NCBI GenBank assembly: GCA_937958695.1
Contig: CALGNK010000011.1
Location: 62,001 to 126,000 of the forward strand
Length of the DNA stretch: 64,000 nt
Reading direction: 5' to 3'
DNA from: an uncultured bacterium
GTDB lineage: Bacteria > DUMJ01
Shown here one piece after another: positions 1 through 8,352 of this stretch. The translations under genes were made by a program, and so were the position numbers. The notes beneath the pieces were generated by a model. It was not told the origin of the DNA. It was given only the letters and a program-made list of their open reading frames with translations, and made no database searches. Each line of letters begins with the position of its first letter. Positions within the stretch are counted from its first letter, which is position 1.

Positions 1-258
1 AAAGATATAAAGAGTCTTCTTGGTAAAAAGGTATTAATCACTGGGGAGTTTAGAGGTTGGGAAGGTAGCGCTGGACCACCACCAGTTACCAGAAGTGATT
101 GGGTAGTGAAGGATGAAACTGGGTACATATACGTTTTAGGAGCCACTCCACTCAACCCGGTAGAGGATAAGGGGAAGAAGGTATTAGTTATAGGAACACT
201 AAAGGTATCAAAGGATGATATCCCTTATATAGAGCCTATCATTATAGAAGAGATGTAA
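1..258 (+). CDS. C-terminal part of an OB-fold-like protein (5' end outside window)
   Basis: The frame is open from the first base and stops with TAA at 256-258, giving 85 residues of a protein that begins upstream of the window. The residues alternate short beta strands and turns (KKVLITGEF, DETGYIYVLG, GKKVLVIGTL) and end in a strand with paired acidic residues. This resembles a small OB-fold domain of the type found in secreted or nucleic-acid-binding proteins. The fold is inferred by eye and no catalytic motif is visible. The ZIP transporter gene follows 21 bp downstream on the same strand, so the two may be co-transcribed. Confidence 0.55.
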   Translation, partial: KDIKSLLGKKVLITGEFRGWEGSAGPPPVTRSDWVVKDETGYIYVLGATPLNPVEDKGKKVLVIGTLKVSKDDIPYIEPIIIEEM

Positions 259-279
259 AAATCTTTTAAGCGAGGTTTT

Positions 280-1089
280 ATGGACTTCTTAAGAGAGCTT
301 TCCCCTGTTTTACAAGCATTTGTTGCTACACTTTTTACCTGGGGGGTCACCGCTCTAGGGTCTGCTGGGGTATTTTTAACAAAAGAGGTCAATAGAAATT
401 TTCTAGATGGGATGTTAGGATTTGCTAGTGGAGTTATGATATCCGCAAGCTTTTGGTCTTTATTACTTCCTGCAGTAGAGATGGCTAAAGAGTCAAATGT
501 ATCTCAGTGGGTGCCTGCAGTAACTGGCTTTTTGCTAGGAGGTCTATGTCTCTACCTCATAGATAAACTTATACCTCATCTACACATAAATTTCCCAGAT
601 GAAACCTCAGAGGGTATAAAGACCACTTGGAAAAGGACTACCCTCCTAATCTTGGCTGTTACACTACACAATATACCAGAAGGCTTGGCTGTTGGAGTTG
701 CTTTTGGGGCTTCAGCATTGGGTCTCTCTGGGGCATCCTTAGGTTCTGCTATTTCTTTAGCTATTGGGATTGGGCTACAAAACTTTCCAGAAGGATTAGC
801 GGTATCATTGCCTCTAAGGAGAGAAGGCCTATCACCTATAAAAAGTTTTTGGTATGGCCAGCTCTCTGGAATAGTTGAACCTATAGCAGGTGTTATGGGA
901 GCGTGGATGGTTCTACTGGCAAAGCCTATACTTCCCTATGCATTGGCTTTTGCAGCTGGAGCTATGATATACGTTGTTGTTGAGGAACTCATACCTGAAG
1001 CTCAAAGGTCAGGGGAGACCGATTTCCCAACGATAGGAGCCATATTAGGTTTTGCTATTATGATGCTTCTTGATGTTGCCTTGGGGTAG
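280..1089 (+). CDS. ZIP family divalent metal transporter
   Basis: This 269-residue integral membrane protein probably moves zinc or another divalent metal into or out of the cytoplasm. About eight hydrophobic segments are visible. The two ZIP signature helices are clear: HNIPEG starting near residue 130 and QNFPEG near residue 167, which supply the metal-binding His, Asn and Glu. A short His-containing loop ([10 protein letters not shown], near residue 100) lies between helices 3 and 4, where ZIP proteins carry their variable metal-binding loop. Length and motif order match the bacterial ZupT/GufA group. Direction and metal specificity cannot be read from sequence. It sits between an OB-fold fragment and a secreted phospholipase-like gene. 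Confidence 0.9.
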   Translation: MDFLRELSPVLQAFVATLFTWGVTALGSAGVFLTKEVNRNFLDGMLGFASGVMISASFWSLLLPAVEMAKESNVSQWVPAVTGFLLGGLCLYLIDKLIPHLHINFPDETSEGIKTTWKRTTLLILAVTLHNIPEGLAVGVAFGASALGLSGASLGSAISLAIGIGLQNFPEGLAVSLPLRREGLSPIKSFWYGQLSGIVEPIAGVMGAWMVLLAKPILPYALAFAAGAMIYVVVEELIPEAQRSGETDFPTIGAILGFAIMMLLDVALG

Positions 1090-1138
1090 TCTGAATAGGT
1101 ATAATAATGAAAAGATTATAAATAAAAGGAGAAAAGCT

Positions 1139-2083
1139 ATGAGAAGATATAGAATTATGATAATTTCTCTATTTATTTTTCTACTCCTACCTCAGTATCT
1201 CTTTGCTTGGAATATTCATGGTGAGATGACAAAGATAGTGTTAGAATCTTTACCTTGGATAAATAGATATAAAGATATTACAATTACTCAGTATTCTTAT
1301 AACGATAACTCTTTATACAATCCTAACTACAAAATTTCTTATCTTGAAGGTAAGATTGGAGAAAAAACAGACGCTAAAACTATTCTTTCTATATACTTAG
1401 ATGAGCCAGATTGGGGAATGGATGAGGGATTATCATTGAATTCTGCACAGACGTTAACTGGAGGTAGCCAAGGTTGGAGGCACCAGTATTTTTTACTCTT
1501 TGGAGGATTTATAAGGCTAGGAGAAGCTCCAGATAGGGCTACCCATTTCTACAATATGGCAGTTATAGCGTTTAAACAGAAAGACTATTATTGGGGATTT
1601 AGATTCTTAGCTAGGGCTTTACACTATCTCCAAGACCTAACGATGCCTTTTCATGCAAATCCAGGACCTGTATTGACCTTGTTAAAGAATATAATGGATA
1701 TAAGCGGTGCTACCAATATGGTCTCCAATCATCACTATGCTTTAGAAGACTATCAGGAATATCAGATAAAGAAGAGAAATCTCTTATATATTAAAGCATT
1801 GAGAAATGCCGAAGCTATGAAGGTAGAAGATGTATGGAGCACTGGTTTTTATCTAGCTAATAAATCTAAAGATTACTCAGAGAAGCTTTGGGACTTACAG
1901 AGTAAAATATATGGAGAGGGTATAAATGGTAAAGCAAGATATAAGATAAATCCAGAGAAGGTACCCTCCGGAGATCTAAAGAACGAATATGATAAGATTA
2001 TTATAGGCTGTCTAATGGATTTTTCTGCTGTGACTAAAGGATTCTTAAACTATGCAAGAGCGTTATTCAGAAGTTCTGATTGA
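1139..2083 (+). CDS. Secreted zinc-dependent phospholipase C-like protein
   Basis: The best start is the ATG at 1139, preceded by AAAGGAG. The frame stays open to an ATG at 1070, but that start overlaps the ZIP gene and has no SD site. The 314-residue product begins with a signal peptide (residues 1-23, ending LFA) and its mature form starts with Trp24, followed by His27. A mature N-terminal Trp plus nearby His is typical of the zinc phospholipase C/S1-P1 nuclease fold. Other expected metal ligands are present: RHQYF, ATHFYNMA, HYLQDLTMPFHA (from residue 162) and SNHHYALEDYQEY. It probably hydrolyses phosphodiesters outside the membrane; the substrate is unknown. The next gene starts inside its 3' end. 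Confidence 0.75.
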   Translation: MRRYRIMIISLFIFLLLPQYLFAWNIHGEMTKIVLESLPWINRYKDITITQYSYNDNSLYNPNYKISYLEGKIGEKTDAKTILSIYLDEPDWGMDEGLSLNSAQTLTGGSQGWRHQYFLLFGGFIRLGEAPDRATHFYNMAVIAFKQKDYYWGFRFLARALHYLQDLTMPFHANPGPVLTLLKNIMDISGATNMVSNHHYALEDYQEYQIKKRNLLYIKALRNAEAMKVEDVWSTGFYLANKSKDYSEKLWDLQSKIYGEGINGKARYKINPEKVPSGDLKNEYDKIIIGCLMDFSAVTKGFLNYARALFRSSD

Positions 2084-3347
2084 GGCTTTTGGTTTAAGAT
2101 GCGGATATGAGGGTAGAGAGGTTTTAAAGGGTATAACTATTTCGCTCTTACCTGGGGAACTCATTGGCCTATTAGGTCCTAATGGTGCAGGGAAAAGTAC
2201 TCTTATAAAAGCATTAAGCAAGGTTTTAAAGCCAATAGCAGGAACTATATATCTAGAGGGGGAAGATATAGAATCTCTATCCTTTAAGGAAATTGCCAAA
2301 AGGATAGGAGTTGTCCCACAAGAGACTACTCTAGAGTATAAATTTACCGCTTACGATATAGTTATGATGGGTAGGAATCCTTACATCTCCAGATTTAAAG
2401 GTGAGACAGGTCTAGATAGAGATATCGTTATAGAGGCAATGAAGGTTACCAATACCTTAGAATTCGCAGATAGACCCATAACAGAATTGAGTGGTGGAGA
2501 AAAACAGAGAGTTATCTTAGCCAGGGCCCTGGCACAGAATCCAAAGATACTCCTATTAGATGAGCCTACATCACACCTAGATATATCCTATCAGATTGAG
2601 ATGCTAAACCTTATTAAGAGACTGATAAAGGAAAAATATATTGGGGCACTCTCTGCAATCCACGATCCTAACCTTGCCTCTCAGTTCTGTGACAAGATCA
2701 TCCTGATGAAAGATGGAAAGATCTACGACTTTGGAACTCCAAAAGAGGTATTAACCAGTAAGAATCTAAAAGAAGTATTCAACATAGATGTAATAGTAAA
2801 ACAACATCCGATATATGATAGCATATATATACTTCCACTAGCTAAGACTAGTAAAGAATATCTAGACTACAGTAAAAAGATCCATGTGATATGTGGTGGA
2901 GGAACAGGGGCAAAGATTCTCTACCTTTTACACAAGAGGTTCGAACTCTCTACCGGTGTTATAAATCTATTGGACAGCGATGCAGATGTATGTAATGAAT
3001 TGGGGATTAACGGAGTATTTGAAGCCCCATTCTCTCCAATCTCTGAAGAAAGTTATAGGAAAAATATAGCTATGATAGATGCGTCAGATATAATTATTAT
3101 AACCTCTGTTCCTTTTGGAGAAGGAAATCTCCTAAACCTTAAGGCTTTTGAATACGCAATTAATATTGGTAAGAAAACTATAATGATAGATAGTCCACAT
3201 ATAGAATCGAGAGACTTCACAAATGGAAAGGCAACTTCTCTTTGGAATAATTTAGCTAAAAAGAGCATAGTGTTAAAAAATGACGAATCGGAAGGATTAT
3301 TAGATGCCATTTATGAGAGAATTGGATCTGCTAAGACAGGAAGTTGA
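2052..3347 (+). CDS. Iron/B12-type ABC transporter ATPase with extra C-terminal domain
   Basis: Residues 1-260 form a FecE/BtuD-type ATPase: Walker A GPNGAGKST at residue 42, signature LSGGEKQR, Walker B ILLLDEPTSHLD and the switch His in SAIHDPN. Such ATPases drive uptake of iron-siderophore, haem or cobalamin. Residues about 275-431 are an added domain with a Rossmann-like start (HVICGGGTGAKIL) followed by alternating strands and helices. It has PFSPISEESY and PFGEGNLLNL segments and no motif I can assign. I recall similar tails on some archaeal and bacterial FecE-like ATPases, but their role is unclear. AAAGGA at 2036 supports this ATG, which overlaps the previous gene by 32 bp. No cognate permease is adjacent; the only related binding protein is BtuF at 38806. 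Confidence 0.85.
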   Translation: MQERYSEVLIEAFGLRCGYEGREVLKGITISLLPGELIGLLGPNGAGKSTLIKALSKVLKPIAGTIYLEGEDIESLSFKEIAKRIGVVPQETTLEYKFTAYDIVMMGRNPYISRFKGETGLDRDIVIEAMKVTNTLEFADRPITELSGGEKQRVILARALAQNPKILLLDEPTSHLDISYQIEMLNLIKRLIKEKYIGALSAIHDPNLASQFCDKIILMKDGKIYDFGTPKEVLTSKNLKEVFNIDVIVKQHPIYDSIYILPLAKTSKEYLDYSKKIHVICGGGTGAKILYLLHKRFELSTGVINLLDSDADVCNELGINGVFEAPFSPISEESYRKNIAMIDASDIIIITSVPFGEGNLLNLKAFEYAINIGKKTIMIDSPHIESRDFTNGKATSLWNNLAKKSIVLKNDESEGLLDAIYERIGSAKTGS

Positions 3348-3861
3348 ACAATGCAAAAGATGTGACCTCTATAAGGCCAGGACCAATGTAGTATTTGGTG
3401 ATGGTAATCCTGAGGCAAAAATTATGTTAGTTGGAGAAGCTCCAGGATACTACGAAGATAAAAAAGGATTACCATTTGTCGGTTCTGCAGGGAAATTACT
3501 AGATACGCTTCTTGGGGAGATAGGATTTGATAGAAGAGATGTATATATAGCCAATGTATTAAAATGTAGGCCTCCAAACAATAGGGATCCAAATATTGAT
3601 GAGATAGAAAGGTGTAGTCCATATCTATTTGCACAGATTTCATATATCTCTCCCAAGATTATAATAACCTTGGGGAACCATTCTACTAGACTATTGGCTG
3701 AGACTGATACTGGGATAACAAAGGTCCATGGAAAGATATTTAAAAAGGGAGATAAGATAATAATGCCAACCTTTCACCCTGCTGCCTGTCTATACCATCC
3801 AGAATGGCTAAAACTTTTGAGGGAGGATTTGGCAAAGATCCCTTTCCTCTTATCTGACTAA
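3304..3861 (+). CDS. Type 4 (iron-sulfur) uracil-DNA glycosylase
   Basis: The 185-residue enzyme removes uracil from DNA, chiefly from deaminated cytosine, and starts base-excision repair. Motif A GEAPG (residues 44-48) and the FHPA motif holding the catalytic-site His are present. Four cysteines, C17, C20, C88 and C104, have the spacing of the 4Fe-4S cluster of family 4 UDGs, which are common in thermophiles. GGAAGGA at 3290 sits seven bases before the ATG. The gene overlaps the ABC ATPase gene by 44 bp, so translation is probably coupled. Other repair genes (nth, mutS, mutL) lie within 9 kb on the same strand. Confidence 0.93.
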   Translation: MPFMRELDLLRQEVEQCKRCDLYKARTNVVFGDGNPEAKIMLVGEAPGYYEDKKGLPFVGSAGKLLDTLLGEIGFDRRDVYIANVLKCRPPNNRDPNIDEIERCSPYLFAQISYISPKIIITLGNHSTRLLAETDTGITKVHGKIFKKGDKIIMPTFHPAACLYHPEWLKLLREDLAKIPFLLSD

Positions 3862-3865
3862 TAAT

Positions 3866-3894
3866 TTGTAATTAGTAATATTTCATGTTATATT
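3866..3894 (+). promoter_or_regulatory. Candidate sigma-70 promoter for the ferritin-like gene
   Basis: TTGTAA (3866-3871) and TATATT (3889-3894) are separated by 17 bp in the AT-rich gap before the ferritin-like gene. They would place the transcript start near 3901, about 30 bases before the ATG at 3931. This is read by eye only. Confidence 0.4.
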
Positions 3895-3930
3895 TTTAAA
3901 TAGTAGTAAAACAAACAAGAGGTGATTTAG

Positions 3931-4443
3931 ATGGATGAAAGATTGAAAAGCCTTATAGAGCTAGCTATCCAGATGGAGAAGGATGGTATCAATTTCTACG
4001 AAGGGTTAAGTACAAAGGTCCCATATGAACCTGCAAGAAAGATGATCCTATCATTTGCTGATGATGAGAGAAGACATTTAAAGATCTTGAACGATATCTT
4101 TAGTAATATTACTTCCACAAATATAGAGAAGTATCTTGCAGAAAATCTGCCCAAGGAAAAGGTAAGGACCGTCTTCGATGAGGTACAGGGTAATATAGAT
4201 GTAGTAACTCTACAGGATGAGTTATCTGCCCTCAAGATTGCAATGGATATGGAAGAAAAGAGCTATAAGTTGTACGATGAGGCATTATCTTTAGAAACAG
4301 ATGAAACCTTAAAGAAACTTTGGAAAAGGCTTGCGGAAGAAGAGAGGAAACACTATGATATATTCTGGAATACGTATGACTTTATATCCAAACCTGAAGA
4401 GTGGATATTGAGGGAGGAAAGAGGCCTTTTAGATGGAGGTTAA
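3931..4443 (+). CDS. Ferritin-like/rubrerythrin-type diiron protein
   Basis: The 170-residue, almost wholly helical protein has two EExxH-like halves: an early Glu (EKDGINFYEGL) with DDERRHLKIL, and MDMEEKSYKLYDEAL with AEEERKHYDIF. Together these supply the Glu and His ligands of a diiron centre in a four-helix bundle. It lacks the CxxC rubredoxin tail of full rubrerythrins, so it resembles the short ferritin-like proteins thought to reduce peroxide or handle iron in anaerobes. The SD is AAGAGGTGA before the ATG. It is probably transcribed from its own promoter at 3866 and followed by the PEGA gene. Confidence 0.82.
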   Translation: MDERLKSLIELAIQMEKDGINFYEGLSTKVPYEPARKMILSFADDERRHLKILNDIFSNITSTNIEKYLAENLPKEKVRTVFDEVQGNIDVVTLQDELSALKIAMDMEEKSYKLYDEALSLETDETLKKLWKRLAEEERKHYDIFWNTYDFISKPEEWILREERGLLDGG

Positions 4444-4467
4444 AATCTATAAGTAGGAGGAGGATTT

Positions 4468-6357
4468 ATGAGAAGGATTTTGTCCTGTGTTGTTAGTGTT
4501 ATCTTACTTATAAGTTTACTATCTGATTACTCTTTAGCTAGTCCCATTATCTCTGTAAATATAACTCCACCCCAAAATGCTCAACCAAACAGTATAAGCT
4601 ACTATCTAAAATCAGGCAGTGATATTATGATCCTCTTTAGGGTGAGCGCTATTCCTGCGCTTGGTTCTATGAATAGCTTCTTTGTAAATATAACTCATTC
4701 TGGAGAAAGCTTTAATTATGAAATATACAACGGTGTAAATAATCCAAACTCACCAGGGAAGCCTATAGAAAGAGGATCTTTATCTTCGCCAACGTCTATA
4801 TTGTTCCCATGGGACTCTGACTTTGTAAATATCTCTGGACAGAGGACAAAACTAATATCACCCATAGGCCTTAGGATTGTAAATACTGGAAAGAGGGATG
4901 GGACCATCTCTGTAAGGATAGGAGTTAATGAAAACGTAGGTGGGATAGTCGTAATTTCAAAACCTAGCGGTGCAAGCGTATATCTAGATGGTAGATTTGT
5001 AGGGACAACACCTCTAAATTTATCTGGTATCAAGGTAGGTTCTCATACAGTGAGGATTTCCTATCAGGGTTATGCGGATAGGCAAAAAACAGTAATTATA
5101 AGACCGCATAGGTATGAATATATAACTGAGACGCTATTAGCTCCAGCAAATACAGGGTCACTATATGTAGAATCGACACCTAGAGGCGCAAGTATATATC
5201 TCGATGGCAATTACGAAGGAGAAACACCTAGGAGGATAGATTTTATACCAGTTGGAAGTCATACAGTAAGGCTTTCCAAGGAAGGATATAGGGACTATGT
5301 CCAGCAGGTATGGATAGAGGCAAACAGATTAACAACAGTATCGGTCAGTCTTATCGCTGAAATAACTAGGTATAAACTTACAATTAATTCGAACCCTTCC
5401 GGTGCCTGGACATATGTGGATGGGATTCCTAGGGGGACAACACCTACATATGTATATGTTACCCCAGGTCATCACGAGATAAAGTTAGAGTTACAGGGAT
5501 ATCTAGACTATGAAGAGACTGTATATGTAACAAGGGATATGCTCCTAAATATAAATTTAAAGCCTGCAGAAGGAGCCCTTGTGGTATTCTCAGAGCCATC
5601 AGGCGCAGATGTATACATAGATGGTAGATACTATGGAAGGACCCCAATAACAATACAGCGTCTTGCTGTAGGGAGAAAAACTGTAACCCTAAAGATGTCT
5701 GGATATGCAGATTGGTCAGATGATATCCTCATAGAATCTGGGCAGATATCTCAAGTGAGTGCCATATTAAAATTAGCTGGAACACTACAGGTATCTAGCA
5801 ATCCTTCTGGAGCAAGGGTTTATCTAGATGGAAGAGACATAGGAACCACCCCTCTATCTAACCCAAGTATCCCTGAAGGAACCCATAATCTATCTGTAGA
5901 ACTATTCGGCTATAAGCCTTGGATAGGTATAGTAGAAATACTTCCTAGGCAGACGACTAATATATTTGCAAATCTAGAGCCAGCCCCTATAAATATATCT
6001 GAACTTACTGTAAATCCTAAAGTCTATAAGGTTAAGACACTATTCAAGAAGGATTTGTCTATAAACTTTACTATAACAAGACCTGCAACAGTTACTGTAG
6101 AGATAAGAGATATGAATGATAACTTGATAGCAGTACCTATGTCTGGATTTAAGGCATCTACTCCAAAATTGGAAGTAAAATGGAGAGGGGAGGCATCCCC
6201 TGGTAACTATAAGGTTGTGGTAATTGCCATAGATGAGAGTGGAGAGCAGGCATACAGAGAGACTGCATTTAGTATAGAGGAGGAAAGTATCCTGAACTGG
6301 ATACTTTATGGAATATTTGGGGCATTGATTATCTGGCTATTATCGCTGTTACTGTGA
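4468..6357 (+). CDS. Secreted membrane-anchored protein with five PEGA repeats
   Basis: The 629-residue protein starts with a signal peptide (to about residue 25) followed by a beta-rich domain to about 155. Five consecutive PEGA repeats of about 70 residues follow, each with the pattern PSGAxVYLDGxxxGxTP, then a GxHxVxLxxxGY segment. After residue 510 comes an immunoglobulin-like domain resembling that of FlgD ([25 protein letters not shown]). A single C-terminal membrane helix with no basic tail ends the chain. PEGA domains occur in surface proteins and are thought to bind other proteins or cell-wall material; the target here is unknown. It overlaps nth by 4 bp (GTGA), so the two are co-transcribed. 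Confidence 0.85.
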   Translation: MRRILSCVVSVILLISLLSDYSLASPIISVNITPPQNAQPNSISYYLKSGSDIMILFRVSAIPALGSMNSFFVNITHSGESFNYEIYNGVNNPNSPGKPIERGSLSSPTSILFPWDSDFVNISGQRTKLISPIGLRIVNTGKRDGTISVRIGVNENVGGIVVISKPSGASVYLDGRFVGTTPLNLSGIKVGSHTVRISYQGYADRQKTVIIRPHRYEYITETLLAPANTGSLYVESTPRGASIYLDGNYEGETPRRIDFIPVGSHTVRLSKEGYRDYVQQVWIEANRLTTVSVSLIAEITRYKLTINSNPSGAWTYVDGIPRGTTPTYVYVTPGHHEIKLELQGYLDYEETVYVTRDMLLNINLKPAEGALVVFSEPSGADVYIDGRYYGRTPITIQRLAVGRKTVTLKMSGYADWSDDILIESGQISQVSAILKLAGTLQVSSNPSGARVYLDGRDIGTTPLSNPSIPEGTHNLSVELFGYKPWIGIVEILPRQTTNIFANLEPAPINISELTVNPKVYKVKTLFKKDLSINFTITRPATVTVEIRDMNDNLIAVPMSGFKASTPKLEVKWRGEASPGNYKVVVIAIDESGEQAYRETAFSIEEESILNWILYGIFGALIIWLLSLLL

Positions 6358-7010
6358 AAGATGACGATATACATAGAGTAATAGAGATACTTAGAGAATC
6401 TGTAAAAGATTGGAAACAACCGATAGTGACTCAGATAGCGGAAAGGGAGAAAGACCCTTTCCGCATACTTATCTCTACTATACTTAGTCTAAGGACAAAG
6501 GATGAGGTTACCGCATCAGCAAGTGAGAGGCTCTTCTCTCTAGCCAAGACACCTGAAGAGATGTTAAAGCTAAGTGAAGAAGAGATAGAAAAAGCCATAT
6601 ATCCGGTTGGTTTCTATAGGAATAAAGCCAAGACTATAAAAAAGATATGCAAAACATTGGTAGAAGAATATAGTAGTAGGGTTCCTGACGATCTAGAAGA
6701 GCTACTAAAAATTAAAGGTGTTGGAAGAAAGACTGCAAATCTTGTGATAACTTTGGGTTATAATAAACCTGGTATATGTGTGGATACACACGTCCATAGG
6801 ATATCCAATAGATTAGGTTATGTAAAGACAAAGACACCAGAAGAAACGGAGTTTGCACTTAGAGAAAAATTGCCGGTGGAATACTGGATAGAGTTTAATG
6901 ACCTTTTGGTTACACTAGGTCAGATCATATGTCATCCGGTATCTCCTAGATGTAGTATATGTCCTATAAGAGAGTACTGTGATAGGATAGGGGTGAAACG
7001 TTCAAGATGA
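6354..7010 (+). CDS. nth: Endonuclease III (DNA glycosylase/AP lyase)
   Basis: The 218-residue enzyme excises oxidised pyrimidines and cuts at abasic sites in base-excision repair. It carries the helix-hairpin-helix [15 protein letters not shown] with the catalytic Lys (GRKTA) and then the catalytic Asp in CVDTHVHRI. The C-terminal C-x6-C-x2-C-x5-C motif ([17 protein letters not shown]) binds a 4Fe-4S cluster. The GTG start overlaps the TGA of the PEGA gene and lacks a clear SD site, so it is probably translated by coupling. aroA overlaps its stop by 4 bp. Length and motifs match canonical Nth. Confidence 0.96.
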   Translation: MKDDDIHRVIEILRESVKDWKQPIVTQIAEREKDPFRILISTILSLRTKDEVTASASERLFSLAKTPEEMLKLSEEEIEKAIYPVGFYRNKAKTIKKICKTLVEEYSSRVPDDLEELLKIKGVGRKTANLVITLGYNKPGICVDTHVHRISNRLGYVKTKTPEETEFALREKLPVEYWIEFNDLLVTLGQIICHPVSPRCSICPIREYCDRIGVKRSR

Positions 7011-8284
7011 TAAAGATTGAGCCGAAAAGCAGTGGTATAAAAACTGAGATTAGGGTAAATGGGGATAAGTCCATATCACATAGAGTGGCTATATTCTCGG
7101 CTATGAGTAAAGGGATCAGTGAAATAGAGAACTTTTCCTCAGCTAGGGATTGCTATTCTACTATCAAATGTCTAAGTGCTCTAGGGATAGAGATAGATAT
7201 AGAAAAGACGATAAAGATAAGAGGAGCTGGGATTAGAGGATTTAAAGAACCAAATAACATACTCGATGCAGAAAATTCGGGAACGACTATAAGACTGCTC
7301 TCTGGTCTTCTAGCTGGACAACCATTCTTCTCAGTGTTAACTGGAGACGACTCACTAAGAAGAAGACCGATGGACAGGGTAATTGTTCCTCTATCTCTTA
7401 TGGGAGCTGAGTTCTGGGCTAGAGAGAACAGTAAGTTTCCCCCTATAGCTATAAAGGGGAAATATCCTCTAAAGCCCATAGATTATAATCTTCCAATAGC
7501 AAGTGCCCAGGTAAAATCTGCCATCATAATAGCAGGGCTATTAGCAGAAGGAGAAAGTAGGATAACAGAACCGCTTCCTTCTAGAGACCATACAGAGAGA
7601 CTATTACCAGCATTTGGAGCCAAATTAGTAAAAACTGGAAATACTACTGTAGTATATGGGAATCAAGAATTGGAAGGACAAAAGTTATATGTCCCCGGAG
7701 ATTTTTCATCTGCCAGTTTCTTTATAACTGCAGGTCTTATAGTTCCTGATTCTGAGATACTCATAAAGGATGTTGGATTAAACCCAGGAAGGATAGGGCT
7801 ATTAAATGTAATAGAGAGGATGGGAGGAAAGATAGAGGTATATCATAAGGAAGACGTGTTAAATGAGCCGGTAGGAGATTTACTGGTGAAAAGCTCTCAG
7901 CTGAAAGGGACAACAGTATCAAAAGAGGAGATACCAATCCTTATAGATGAGGTCCCTCTTATAGCTGTTCTTGGTGCATATGCAGAAGGGGAAACAATCG
8001 TTAAAGGGGCAGAAGAGCTTAGGGTGAAAGAGAGCGACAGGATAAAGGCTATTGTTACCGAATTCAAGAAGCTAGGTGTTGATATAGAAGAATTTCCTGA
8101 CGGTTTTGTTGTTTCTGGTCCATCTATCCCTAGAGGAGGTTTAGTAGAGAGTTACAACGACCATAGAATAGCTATGGCTTTAGCTATAGCAGGCCTCTCT
8201 GCAAGAGGCCCGGTATCTATAAACAATGAAGAGTGTGTCTCTATATCCTTCCCAGATTTTTGGGATATAATGAGTAGGTTATAG
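7007..8284 (+). CDS. aroA: 3-phosphoshikimate 1-carboxyvinyltransferase (EPSP synthase)
   Basis: The 425-residue cytoplasmic enzyme joins shikimate 3-phosphate to phosphoenolpyruvate in the sixth step of aromatic amino acid synthesis. Recognisable segments are NGDKSISHR (substrate Lys and Ser), [11 protein letters not shown] (PEP-binding region), RRRPMDR, the catalytic Asp region [10 protein letters not shown], and [11 protein letters not shown]. The Thr-Thr in NSGTTIR replaces the NAGTA/T seen in many class I enzymes, so it looks like a class II-type sequence; this is inferred from the motif alone. The SD is AGGGGTGA at 6989. It overlaps nth by 4 bp (ATGA). No other shikimate gene is in the window. 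Confidence 0.95.
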   Translation: MIKIEPKSSGIKTEIRVNGDKSISHRVAIFSAMSKGISEIENFSSARDCYSTIKCLSALGIEIDIEKTIKIRGAGIRGFKEPNNILDAENSGTTIRLLSGLLAGQPFFSVLTGDDSLRRRPMDRVIVPLSLMGAEFWARENSKFPPIAIKGKYPLKPIDYNLPIASAQVKSAIIIAGLLAEGESRITEPLPSRDHTERLLPAFGAKLVKTGNTTVVYGNQELEGQKLYVPGDFSSASFFITAGLIVPDSEILIKDVGLNPGRIGLLNVIERMGGKIEVYHKEDVLNEPVGDLLVKSSQLKGTTVSKEEIPILIDEVPLIAVLGAYAEGETIVKGAEELRVKESDRIKAIVTEFKKLGVDIEEFPDGFVVSGPSIPRGGLVESYNDHRIAMALAIAGLSARGPVSINNEECVSISFPDFWDIMSRL

Positions 8285-8352
8285 TCCACGTCAATTAGTG
8301 GTAAAATAAAATTAAGTAATGTTATTTATCTCTAATGGAGGTAGTATAAGGC

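Noticed and set aside
1070-1138. N-terminal extension of the phospholipase-like protein
   Set aside because: It overlaps the ZIP gene, lacks an SD and would put charged residues ahead of a clear signal peptide that starts at 1139.
2936-2952. tRNA T-arm-like GGTTCGAAC
   Set aside because: It lies inside the ABC ATPase coding sequence and no cloverleaf can be drawn around it. No tRNA was found anywhere in the window.
5605-5622. Further GTATAC sites as GntR operators (also near 11859, 13701, 53155 and 57943)
   Set aside because: They lie inside genes or in the CPBP pseudogene and lack the extended palindromic arms of the 32013-32030 site.
4930-5990. Repeated DNA in the PEGA gene as a CRISPR-like or tandem repeat array
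   Set aside because: The repetition is at the protein level (five PEGA domains); the DNA copies differ and no spacer-repeat pattern exists.
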